Source: Amylibacter sp.
Lineage (GTDB): Bacteria > Pseudomonadota > Alphaproteobacteria > Rhodobacterales > Rhodobacteraceae
Assembly: GCA_027083485.1 (NCBI GenBank)
Contig: JALWOO010000652.1
Span: forward strand, 1-15,479
Reading direction: 5' to 3'
Length of the DNA: 15,479 bases
Shown here: piece after piece, positions 1 to 6,862 of the stretch
Numbering within the stretch: position 1 is the stretch's first letter
Layout of the letters: every line of letters starts with the position of its first letter
Made by a program: the position numbers and the translations under genes
Notes under the pieces: generated by a model
The model's database searches: none
The model's input: the letters and a program-made list of their open reading frames with translations, nothing else
What the model was told of the DNA's origin: nothing

Positions 1-1914
1 CCAGTAAATCGGGGTGTCATGCCAAGCGCCAAAATATACCCGCCGCCTGCCGGTTTGAGCCTCGGCCAGCGTGGCCTTGCGGGCTTCGGGCGGCAGCAGG
101 GTGGACAGGTCAAGCGGTTCGCGCGCGCCGATGACCGAGCAATTCACATTCACCAGATTGGCGCGGATTTCGGCCAGTTCCACATGGAAACGGGCGAAAT
201 AGGCGGCCTCGAAACGGGCGCGCAGATCGTCGGGGCTGATGTTCGGGTCATCAATCGGCACCCGTAACAGATGGGTCTGGCCGATGAACTGCATGTCAAC
301 GCTATAGAGGCAGCGCACCTCTTGCAGGCGGATATTTTCCCTGGCAATCAAGGCCTCGCCCGCCGCGCGTTGTTCTGCGAAAACCGCGCCGAGGGTGCTG
401 GCGTCCAGTGTATCCAGCGGCGTGTTCAGGGTGCGTACGAAATCATGGCGCAGATCGGCGACCACACAGCCGAGCGCGTTGGTAATGCCGGGCCGGGCAG
501 GGACCAGCACCCTTGGCACGCCCATTTCACGCGCCAGCGCACAGGCATGCAAAGGGCCGGCACCGCCAAAGGCAAACAGGGCGAAATCGCGGGGATCATG
601 GCCGAGGGACACGGAAACCGTGCGGATCGCGCCGGCCATTTTGGTATTGGCCAGCTGGATCACGGCGGCAGCGGCCTGCACCGCATCCACCCCCAGCGGA
701 TTGCCGAGCTTTTCGATGAAAACCGTTGCGATATCGTCGACGGATACGCCGCCTTGCACCGAATTCAGCTTGGCCGGATCCAGACGCCCCAGCAACAGGT
801 TGGCGTCCGAAATCGTAGGATCAACCCCGCCACGTCCGTAACAGATCGGGCCGGGATCGGCGCCGGCGCTTTGCGGTCCCACATCCAGCAACCCCGCCGC
901 ATTGACCCGCGCGATGGACCCGCCACCGGCCCCGACGGTGCGCACATCCACCATGGGCACGTGAATGGGCATGGCGTATTCGATTTCGATTTCATTGGAC
1001 ACGGCAGGGGTGGCATTCTGGATCAAAGCCACATCGGTCGAGGTGCCGCCCATGTCATAGGTCATCAGGTTTTCAAACCCCGCCAGCTTGCCGGTATAGG
1101 CCGCCGCCATCACGCCGGAGGCCGGACCCGACATCACGGTCTTGGCGGCCTCTATGGCCACGCGTTCGGCGCTGACCATGCCGCCATTGCCGTTCATTAC
1201 CAGCAGTTCCTTGCGATAGCCATCTGCTTGAAGATGGTCCTGCAAGCGTTTGATATAACGTTGTAAAAGCGGTTGAACCGAAGCATTTACTGCCGCCGTG
1301 ACCCCGCGTTCGAATTCGCGGCTTTCCGACAGCAGCGCGTGGCCCATGGTGATATGCTCATTGGGCCAGATGTCGGCGATGATCTGTGCTGCGCGCCGCT
1401 CATGGGCCGGATTGGCATAGGCGTGCAGGAAATGCACCACTACAGACACACAGCCCTGATCCAGCAGTTTTTGCGCCGCCTGACGCACAGCGGTTTCGTC
1501 CAGTTCCGTCACCACCTGACCGCTGGCGTCCATGCGTTCGGGCACTTCAAGGCGCAGGTTGCGCGGGATGATCGGCACGAATTCGCCGGTCATGCCGTAA
1601 GCCTGCGGGCGCGTGCGTCGCCCCAGTTCCAGCACATCGCGAAAGCCCTGTGTGGTGATCAGGCCGGTTTTGGACAGCTTGCGTTCCAGCACCGCATTGG
1701 TGGTTGTCGTGGTGCCATGCACAATCAGTTCGACCTCTGCCAGATCGGCACCGGCGGCGGCCAGCGCGTCCATGACGCCTTCGGCCTGATTGGTGAGCGT
1801 GCTGGCCACTTTTGCCAGACGCACGGCACCGCTGGCCTGATCCAGCATCACCAGATCGGTAAAAGTGCCGCCCACATCCACCCCGACGACTTGTGAAACC
1901 TGTTGATCCGGCAT
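1..1914 (-). CDS. Hydantoinase/oxoprolinase family protein (HyuA-like), 3' end cut by window edge
   Basis: Reading the minus strand from ATG at 1914 gives 638 codons with no stop down to base 1, so the gene continues off the left edge. The family usually has about 680-700 residues, so only the tail is missing. An N-terminal ATP-binding motif DVGGTFTD lies at residues 13-20 and HGTTTTTNAVLER at 66-78. Later come MGGTSTDVAL, GAGGGSIARV, CYGRGGVDPTISDANLLLGR and AFGGAGPLHA, all hallmarks of the HyuA/5-oxoprolinase A half, part of the actin-like ATPase superfamily. Known members hydrolyse hydantoins or 5-oxoproline with ATP, or carboxylate ketones (acetone and acetophenone carboxylases), normally with a HyuB partner. 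HyuB would be expected just beyond base 1. The gene is divergent from an ABC importer that probably supplies its substrate. Family membership is secure; the substrate is not known. The start is supported by good alignment of the N-terminal motif; a weak GGGG lies just upstream. Confidence 0.93.
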   Translation of the reverse strand, partial: MPDQQVSQVVGVDVGGTFTDLVMLDQASGAVRLAKVASTLTNQAEGVMDALAAAGADLAEVELIVHGTTTTTNAVLERKLSKTGLITTQGFRDVLELGRRTRPQAYGMTGEFVPIIPRNLRLEVPERMDASGQVVTELDETAVRQAAQKLLDQGCVSVVVHFLHAYANPAHERRAAQIIADIWPNEHITMGHALLSESREFERGVTAAVNASVQPLLQRYIKRLQDHLQADGYRKELLVMNGNGGMVSAERVAIEAAKTVMSGPASGVMAAAYTGKLAGFENLMTYDMGGTSTDVALIQNATPAVSNEIEIEYAMPIHVPMVDVRTVGAGGGSIARVNAAGLLDVGPQSAGADPGPICYGRGGVDPTISDANLLLGRLDPAKLNSVQGGVSVDDIATVFIEKLGNPLGVDAVQAAAAVIQLANTKMAGAIRTVSVSLGHDPRDFALFAFGGAGPLHACALAREMGVPRVLVPARPGITNALGCVVADLRHDFVRTLNTPLDTLDASTLGAVFAEQRAAGEALIARENIRLQEVRCLYSVDMQFIGQTHLLRVPIDDPNISPDDLRARFEAAYFARFHVELAEIRANLVNVNCSVIGAREPLDLSTLLPPEARKATLAEAQTGRRRVYFGAWHDTPIYW

Positions 1915-1943
1915 GGCTGACCCCGTTTATTGTTAGTGTACAA

Positions 1944-1972
1944 ATGAAACCGTCTTGAGGGTGATTTGTCAA
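1944..1972 (-). promoter_or_regulatory. Candidate promoter for the hyuA-like gene
   Basis: On the minus strand a perfect -35 hexamer TTGACA (1972-1967) is followed after 17 bases by TTTCAT (1949-1944), which matches four of six positions of a -10 box. Transcription would begin near 1937, giving a leader of about 23 bases. This rests on pattern matching alone, and sigma-70 boxes in alphaproteobacteria are loose, so it is a weak call. Confidence 0.32.
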
Positions 1973-2057
1973 TCCATTGCTCTCTGTGCGGATGTTTCTT
2001 CATATGTGTTATAACGAAAAAACTGGACAATTCATTCGTGTGCATACAAACTCGCCC

Positions 2058-2087
2058 TTAAGGAAGGTAACATTCCGCGATTATACT
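2058..2087 (+). promoter_or_regulatory. Candidate promoter for the liv-type importer operon
   Basis: A good -10 hexamer TATACT lies at 2082-2087, about 30 bases before the binding-protein start codon. The -35 position (2058-2063, TTAAGG, spacing 18) is poor and sits inside the palindrome CCTTAAGG at 2056-2063. A poor -35 with an overlapping palindrome would fit an activator- or repressor-controlled promoter, but that is inference. Confidence 0.3.
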
Positions 2088-2116
2088 TATAGATTGAACA
2101 ACCAACGGAGAGACCC

Positions 2117-3412
2117 ATGACCGATAAAAAGAATTTTTCCCAAGGGCGGCGTAATGCGTTGAAAACGCTTGGAATCGGAGCAGGTGCAGCCGCAGCAACC
2201 AGCCTGCCTTTATGGGCGCGATATGCGCAGGCGGGCACATCCGAGCCGATCAAGGTCGGGTTTCAGATGCACCGAACCGGCATCGGAGCTGCCTATGGGC
2301 GCTGGTATGAACGCACCACAATGGCGGCTGTGAAAAAGATCAATAACGAAGGCGGCATCAATGGCCGCGAGATGGTCATCGTCACCGAAGACGATGGCAC
2401 CGACCCCAAACGCGGGGCCGAAGTGGTGGAAAAATTCGCCACCCAGCACAAGGTGGACGTGGGTTATGGCACGCTGTTTTCCCATGTGGTGATCGGGTCG
2501 GCACCGCGCGCAGGAGAGCTGAAGCTGCCCTATTTCGTGGTCTCCGAAGGCCACCATGTGGCAAGCGGCATGTTGAACCGCTGGACCTTGCAGCCGGGCA
2601 TTACCGATGTGAAATCACAGGTGGCGGCAATGGCCCCGTTTGTGGCGTCCAATCTGGGCAAAAAGGTCACGATGATCTTCCCGGATTTTGCCTTTGGCCA
2701 TAACCACCGCGATTTCTTTAGCGAGGCAATCGCCGCGCAAGGGGGCGAAGTGGTGGCGAAAATCGCGATTCCGCCCACAGAGACCAGTTTCACCAAGTAT
2801 TTCCCGAAAATCCCGCGCAATACGGATGTGATCTATCACGTGATGGTGGGGCCGTCGGTGCTGACCTTTGTCAAGGAAATGGGCGAGTTCTTCGGCCCGT
2901 CACGCCCTGAAATGTTCGGCTTTATCGATTCACTGGAGGCTGTGGACATCAACTCGCCCGGTCTGGAGTTTCTGGAAGGCAGCTATTTCTGGGAAGGCAT
3001 GCCGCGTTATACCCAGCCGAATGATACCGAGTTTTCCAAGGCCTACCGCTCGGCTGTCGGGGTGAACGATAGCGGCGCATTGGCCAGCGATCCCAAGGAC
3101 GTGTCCACCTATGCGCATATGTTTGCCTGTTGGGAAACCCTGCACACAATCCGCGATGGCATGGTGGCGGCGGATTACAAAACCACCGCAGACCGCGCCG
3201 CATTGGTCGAGGCGGTCGAGGCCATCACCGACATGCCGGAAGGGTTTGACCATCCGCAAGGGGCCAAGCTGTTTAACGGCAAGACCCATCAGGTGTTCGG
3301 CCCGCAGTATATCACCCGTGTTCAGAACAAGCGGCTTGATCTGGTGCATACCACCAGCATCGAGGACGGCTTGTATCCGGACGAGGTGGATTACACCAAA
3401 CAGAGCCTCTAG
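2117..3412 (+). CDS. ABC transporter substrate-binding protein, branched-chain amino acid/urea type, Tat-signalled
   Basis: This 431-residue periplasmic binding protein is of the Peripla_BP_6 (LivK/UrtA/AmiC-like) type. Its N-terminus carries a twin-arginine signal: GRRNALKTLG around residues 10-19, a weakly hydrophobic Ala/Gly stretch to about 33, and a likely cleavage after AQA near residue 39. The mature part begins PIKVGFQ and shows the usual fold landmarks: MAAVKKINNEGGINGRE, then EDDGTDPKRGAEVVEKF, and a second lobe with GKKVTMIFPD. It is longer than LivK (about 370 residues) and nearer the urea/amide-type proteins. ATG at 2117 is preceded by an ACGGAGAG ribosome-binding site. It is the first gene of the importer operon, separated from the permeases by a stem-loop, an arrangement that usually gives more binding protein than membrane components. 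The ligand is unknown; the divergent hyuA-like gene suggests a small amide, ureide or related compound. Confidence 0.92.
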   Translation: MTDKKNFSQGRRNALKTLGIGAGAAAATSLPLWARYAQAGTSEPIKVGFQMHRTGIGAAYGRWYERTTMAAVKKINNEGGINGREMVIVTEDDGTDPKRGAEVVEKFATQHKVDVGYGTLFSHVVIGSAPRAGELKLPYFVVSEGHHVASGMLNRWTLQPGITDVKSQVAAMAPFVASNLGKKVTMIFPDFAFGHNHRDFFSEAIAAQGGEVVAKIAIPPTETSFTKYFPKIPRNTDVIYHVMVGPSVLTFVKEMGEFFGPSRPEMFGFIDSLEAVDINSPGLEFLEGSYFWEGMPRYTQPNDTEFSKAYRSAVGVNDSGALASDPKDVSTYAHMFACWETLHTIRDGMVAADYKTTADRAALVEAVEAITDMPEGFDHPQGAKLFNGKTHQVFGPQYITRVQNKRLDLVHTTSIEDGLYPDEVDYTKQSL

Positions 3413-3419
3413 GCACAAA

Positions 3420-3446
3420 CCGGCAACCGTATTGCGCGGTTGCCGG
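3420..3446 (+). promoter_or_regulatory. Intercistronic stem-loop between binding-protein and permease genes
   Basis: A perfect 10-bp stem, CCGGCAACCG (3420-3429) with CGGTTGCCGG (3437-3446), encloses a 7-base loop. No T-run follows, so it is not a standard intrinsic terminator. It starts eight bases after the binding-protein stop codon and ends 17 bases before the next ATG. Such structures often protect the upstream mRNA from 3' decay or cause partial termination. Confidence 0.6.
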
Positions 3447-3463
3447 AAACGGACAGGGATTTC

Positions 3464-4393
3464 ATGGATTTTGGACCGTATTTAATGCTGGCCTCGCTTG
3501 AGGGCGCGGTAACGGCGGCTGTGCTGGTGCTGACGGCGCTGGGGTTGTCGCTGGTGTTCGGGGTGATGCGCGTGGTCAATGTGGCGCATGGCGAGTTTTT
3601 CATGCTGGGCGCGGTGATTGCCTGGTATGTGGCCTCCTCCCTTGGCGGGCATCCGGCGTTGGGGTTCTGGGCGGCCATGCTGATCGCGCCGCTGGCGGTT
3701 GGCGGGCTGGCGGCGATGGCGGATATGGTGATCCTGAAACGCATTGCCTATGATCCGGAACGCACCATCGTGGCGACGATTGGATTGCTGTATATTATTC
3801 AACAAGTTACCCTGATGACCTATGGCGCGGATGCGCGCCCTGTGGAGCCGCCGTTCAACACGCGGCTGGCGCTGCCGTGGTTTGAAATGGGCGATGGTGG
3901 GTTGCAGATGTATTGGCCCTGGGGGTTGTCGATCACCAGCTACAAGCTGTTTGTGATTGGCGCGGCGGTGGTGATCCTGCTGGCGGTCTGGGCGATGATG
4001 ACGCGCAGTAAAATCGGGCTGGTGATGCGGGCGACACAGCTGGACGGGGAAATGGCGCAGGCATTCGGCATTCCGGTGGAAAAGGTCTATGCCATGGTGT
4101 TCGGCGTCGGCGGCGGGCTGGCGGCGATGGCGGCGGTGTTGATTGTGCCGATCCAGCAGGCCCATTACCTGATGGGGGGGGATCCGTTGTTGCTATCCTT
4201 TATTGTGGTGATCATCGGCGGGCTGGGCAGTCTGCCCGGAACCGTGGTGGCGGCTTTGCTGATTGGCATGTCGGACGGGATCATATCGGTGTTTTTCACA
4301 CCAACGCTGGCGAAAATTCTGGCGACAATGGCGGTGGCGCTGGTGCTGGTGTTCCGCCCGCAGGGATTATTCGGAAAGGCGGGCCATGACTGA
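3464..4393 (+). CDS. Branched-chain amino acid/urea-type ABC transporter permease, LivH family
   Basis: This 309-residue inner-membrane permease forms one half of the importer's transmembrane channel. The family motif GLSLVFGVMRVVNVAHGEFF occupies about residues 27-46. Multiple hydrophobic segments follow, and an EAA-like cytoplasmic loop for ATPase contact lies at about 180-209 (GLVMRATQLDGEMAQAFGIP within it). The end, FRPQGLFG, is typical of LivH/LivM proteins. ATG at 3464 was chosen because AGGGA lies just upstream at 3455-3459; an in-frame TTG at 3440 falls inside the stem-loop. The stop overlaps the next start by 8 bases. An eight-G run at 4174-4181 encodes the Met-Gly-Gly-Asp region. 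The family call is firm; the substrate is unknown. Confidence 0.93.
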   Translation: MDFGPYLMLASLEGAVTAAVLVLTALGLSLVFGVMRVVNVAHGEFFMLGAVIAWYVASSLGGHPALGFWAAMLIAPLAVGGLAAMADMVILKRIAYDPERTIVATIGLLYIIQQVTLMTYGADARPVEPPFNTRLALPWFEMGDGGLQMYWPWGLSITSYKLFVIGAAVVILLAVWAMMTRSKIGLVMRATQLDGEMAQAFGIPVEKVYAMVFGVGGGLAAMAAVLIVPIQQAHYLMGGDPLLLSFIVVIIGGLGSLPGTVVAALLIGMSDGIISVFFTPTLAKILATMAVALVLVFRPQGLFGKAGHD

Positions 4394-5330
4394 GACCGTA
4401 AAATCCCTGACCCTGCATCTGGGGCTGGTTCTGGTGCTGTTGGCGCTGAACTGGCTGCTGCCGGAATATCATCACGGCAATCTGGCGCGGGTGATGGTGC
4501 TGGCCACCTATGCGATCGGGTATAATGTGTTGTTCGGCTATACGGGGCTGTTGTCGCTGGGGCATGCGATGTTCTTTGCGGCGGGGATGTATGGCATGGG
4601 GCTGGTGATGCGGCATCTGGGCTGGACGCCGGCACCGGCTTTGCTGGCGGGCATCGGCGCGGGGCTGGCGTTGTCGGTTGCGGTTGGCGTGCTGGCGCTG
4701 CGCACCAGTGGCGTTGCCTTTATGATTGTGACGCTGATGTTTGCACAATCCATTTTCCTGACCATCCTGTATTTCACCACCTACACCCGCGGGGACGAGG
4801 GCTTTGTGATCCAGCAGGCGGAACGGGTTTTGGCGGGGATTGATCTGTCGGACCCGAACAACCGCTATCTGGCGGCTCTGGCGGGGTTTGCCCTGTGTTT
4901 GATGCTGGCCTGGGCTTTGGTCCGGCATCCCTTTGGCAAAACCCTGATTGCCATTCGCGAAAACGAGGAGCGCGCGCGGATGCTGGGGTATAATGTTTAC
5001 CTGCACAAGCTGGGAGCGGTGGTGGTTTCGGGCACGATGTCGGCCTTTGCCGGTGCGCTTTACGGTGTATTGTTCGGCTATGTGGGGGCCACATTCGCCA
5101 CGGTGCAATATTCCATATTCCCGCTGCTCTGGGTGTTGCTGGGCGGTTGGGGCACTTTGATCGGGCCGTTTGTGGGGACGTTGTTCATGTTCTATCTGAT
5201 TGATCTGGCGTCGGGTGTGACCTCTGCCTATATGCTGGTGGCCGGTGTGGCGCTGGTGTTGCTGACGCTGTTTGCGCCGCAAGGGTTCATGGGCGTGATC
5301 CGCAAACGGTTCATCCGGTGGCTGCCATGA
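4386..5330 (+). CDS. Branched-chain amino acid/urea-type ABC transporter permease, LivM family
   Basis: This 314-residue inner-membrane protein is the second channel subunit, pairing with the LivH-type protein. The family signature YNVLFGYTGLLSLGHAMFF lies at about residues 46-64. Further membrane helices follow, then the EAA-like loop at about 180-209 (HPFGKTLIAIRENEERARML) and a final FAPQGFMG. ATG at 4386 overlaps the upstream stop codon by 8 bases, the usual coupling in these operons. A longer open frame begins upstream, but it would overlap livH by about 130 bases and adds an unrelated Arg/Trp-rich extension, so it was not used. The downstream ATPase gene starts in an ATGA overlap. Family assignment is secure. 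Confidence 0.93.
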   Translation: MTETVKSLTLHLGLVLVLLALNWLLPEYHHGNLARVMVLATYAIGYNVLFGYTGLLSLGHAMFFAAGMYGMGLVMRHLGWTPAPALLAGIGAGLALSVAVGVLALRTSGVAFMIVTLMFAQSIFLTILYFTTYTRGDEGFVIQQAERVLAGIDLSDPNNRYLAALAGFALCLMLAWALVRHPFGKTLIAIRENEERARMLGYNVYLHKLGAVVVSGTMSAFAGALYGVLFGYVGATFATVQYSIFPLLWVLLGGWGTLIGPFVGTLFMFYLIDLASGVTSAYMLVAGVALVLLTLFAPQGFMGVIRKRFIRWLP

Positions 5331-6037
5331 GCGTGCTGGAGGTCACAGGCCTGTCCAAGACCTATGGCGGCTTGCGCGCGGTGCAGGGGGTGGATTTGCG
5401 CCTGCCAAAGGGGCAGGTGCGGGCGCTGATCGGGCCGAACGGGGCGGGCAAGACCACGCTGGTCGGGCTGATTACCGGACGGGTGACCCCAAGCGCGGGC
5501 CGCGTGCGGTTTCTGGAGCGGGACGTAAGCCGGTTTCCCGCCTACAGGCGCATTGCCATGGGGATGGGCTATACGTTCCAGATTACCTCGGTTTTTGCCA
5601 ACCTGAGCCTGCATGAAAACGTGGCCCTTGCCGTTCGGCGGCGCGGCGGCACGGTTGCGCAAGTGGACAGGGCGGTGATCGCCGCGCTGTCCGAGGTGGG
5701 CCTTGCGTTGCGGGTCGGGCAGCTGGCGGGGGATCTGAGCTATGGCCACCAGCGTTTGCTGGAAATTGCCATGGGGCTGGCGCAAGAGCCGCAGTTGTTG
5801 ATTCTGGATGAACCGACGCAGGGGTTATCCAGCGGCGAGGTCACGGCCTTTAAGGAATTGATCCGCCGGCTGGCCGGGAAAACCACGGTGCTGTTGATTG
5901 AACACAATATGGATGTGGTGATGGGGGTTGCCGATTACATTACCGTGCTGAATTTCGGGGCTGTGCTGGCGGAAGGCACGCCTGCGGAAATTCGGGCCAA
6001 CGGGCAGGTTCAGGCTGCCTATCTGGGGGGCGAATGA
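5327..6037 (+). CDS. ABC transporter ATP-binding protein, LivG family
   Basis: This 236-residue cytoplasmic ATPase energises the importer. Walker A GPNGAGKT is at residues 36-43, the Q-loop glutamine at 85 and a signature variant LSYGHQR at 137-143. Walker B LLILDEPTQGL is at 157-167 and the switch histidine of IEHNMD at 193. The LSYG form of the signature, in place of LSGG, is usual in LivG/UrtD proteins. The start was placed at 5327, where ATG overlaps the upstream TGA as ATGA; an in-frame GTG at 5318 would add only three residues. It also overlaps livF by four bases. All catalytic elements are intact. Confidence 0.93.
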   Translation: MSVLEVTGLSKTYGGLRAVQGVDLRLPKGQVRALIGPNGAGKTTLVGLITGRVTPSAGRVRFLERDVSRFPAYRRIAMGMGYTFQITSVFANLSLHENVALAVRRRGGTVAQVDRAVIAALSEVGLALRVGQLAGDLSYGHQRLLEIAMGLAQEPQLLILDEPTQGLSSGEVTAFKELIRRLAGKTTVLLIEHNMDVVMGVADYITVLNFGAVLAEGTPAEIRANGQVQAAYLGGE

Positions 6038-6732
6038 TGCTGGAGCTGGACCGGATTGATGCGTCTTACGGGGCCGCACAGGTGTTGCGGAGGTTTTCCC
6101 TGCAGGTGGCCAAAGGCAAAATTACCTGCCTGATGGGGCGTAACGGGGCCGGAAAAACCACGGCAATGAAGGCGATCATGGGGTTGTTGCCCCTTGGAGC
6201 GGGGCAGATTACCGCCAATGGCACACGGATCAGCGGGCAGGCGGCGCATAAAGTGCCGCTGGCGGGGATCGGCTATGTGCCCCAGGGGCGGCGGTTGTTT
6301 TCGGAATTGAGCGTGGCGCAGAATATCGAGATCGGCCTGATGGCGCGGGGCAAGGGGGCGGATGTGCGCGAGCGGGTGCTGGATATTTTCCCGCGTCTGC
6401 GCGAGCGTAAAAACCAGCGGGCGGATACACTTTCGGGGGGGGAACAACAGATGCTGGCCATGGCGCGCGCCCTGTGTCTGGAGCCGGATTACCTGTTGCT
6501 GGATGAACCGACCGAAGGGTTGCAGCCTTCCATGATTGCCAACATCCGGCAAGTGGCGCTGCAAATGCGCGATCAGGGGGTCGGGGTGTTGTTGGTGGAA
6601 CAACGGGTGGATGCGGTGTTGTCCATGGCGGACAAAGTGGCGTTCATTGAAAACGGTGCCCCGCGCGAGGTGGTGGGCGTGGCGGAACTGCGCGAGGATG
6701 ATGCGTTATTGCAGCGTTATGTGGGGGTTTGA
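6034..6732 (+). CDS. ABC transporter ATP-binding protein, LivF family
   Basis: This is the second importer ATPase, 232 residues; a second in-frame ATG directly follows at 6037. Walker A GRNGAGKT is at residues 35-42, the Q-loop VPQGRRLF is near 82-89, the signature LSGGEQQ is at 133-139 and Walker B YLLLDEPTEGL is at 153-163. The switch position reads LVEQR, where Gln replaces His, as is normal for LivF/UrtE proteins. GRNG in the Walker A loop resembles urea-type UrtE proteins, but this alone does not fix the substrate. The signature is encoded across an eight-G run (6435-6442). It is the last gene of the plus-strand operon, followed by terminator-like hairpins. Confidence 0.93.
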   Translation: MMLELDRIDASYGAAQVLRRFSLQVAKGKITCLMGRNGAGKTTAMKAIMGLLPLGAGQITANGTRISGQAAHKVPLAGIGYVPQGRRLFSELSVAQNIEIGLMARGKGADVRERVLDIFPRLRERKNQRADTLSGGEQQMLAMARALCLEPDYLLLDEPTEGLQPSMIANIRQVALQMRDQGVGVLLVEQRVDAVLSMADKVAFIENGAPREVVGVAELREDDALLQRYVGV

Positions 6733-6750
6733 GGCGCTGCCGCGGGCGTA

Positions 6751-6776
6751 AAAAAGGGGCTGTCTGCCCCCTCTTT
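6751..6776 (+). terminator. Probable intrinsic terminator of the liv-type operon
   Basis: The stem GGGGC (6756-6760) pairs with GCCCC (6766-6770) around the loop TGTCT. An A-run precedes it and the pyrimidine-rich CTCTTT follows. It begins about 20 bases after the livF stop. The stem is short but G/C only, and its place at the end of the operon supports the call. Confidence 0.55.
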
Positions 6777-6790
6777 CCCCTTTGGGGAAA
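6774..6790. repeat. Perfect inverted repeat in the convergent intergenic region
   Basis: TTTCCCC (6774-6780) and GGGGAAA (6784-6790) form a 7-bp stem with a TTT loop. It immediately follows the first hairpin and reads the same on both strands, so it could assist termination in either direction. Confidence 0.5.
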
Positions 6791-6794
6791 TTCA

Positions 6795-6820
6795 CCCCCG
6801 AGGATATTTTTGTGAAAATG
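6795..6820. repeat. CCCCCGAGGATATTT-type intergenic block, possible Rhodobacteraceae dispersed repeat
   Basis: The block begins CCCCCGAGGATATTT and continues to GAAAATG. From memory, similar blocks recur between genes in Rhodobacteraceae, often beside terminator hairpins. Only one copy is seen in this window, so its repeat status cannot be shown here. It lies between the liv-side and nos-side hairpins and overlaps no gene. Confidence 0.35.
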
Positions 6821-6825
6821 GAAAG

Positions 6826-6855
6826 GCCCCTTGCCGGTGTGTATCGGCAAGGGGC
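6826..6855 (-). terminator. Probable intrinsic terminator of the nos operon
   Basis: A perfect 11-bp stem, GCCCCTTGCCG (6826-6836) with CGGCAAGGGGC (6845-6855), surrounds an 8-base loop. It starts seven bases after the nosX stop on the minus strand. The bases that follow on that strand (CTTTCCATTTT) are T-rich but not a clean T-run. Position and stem strength make termination the best explanation. Confidence 0.7.
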
Positions 6856-6862
6856 GACGGGG

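Noticed and set aside
271..1266. 331-codon plus-strand open frame at the left end, with another at 1273-1896
   Set aside because: Both are opposite the HyuA-family gene, whose motifs are continuous on the minus strand. The plus-strand products are His/Gly/Arg-rich and resemble no family.
4263..4385. 41-residue upstream extension of the LivM-type protein
   Set aside because: It would overlap livH by about 130 bases and its Arg/Trp-rich sequence does not resemble a LivM N-terminus. ATG at 4386 gives the usual short overlap.
4296..5282. 328-codon minus-strand open frame opposite the LivM-type gene
   Set aside because: The translation is His/Gln/Arg-rich, an antisense signature of a Leu/Val/Ala-rich membrane protein; LivM motifs are clear on the plus strand.
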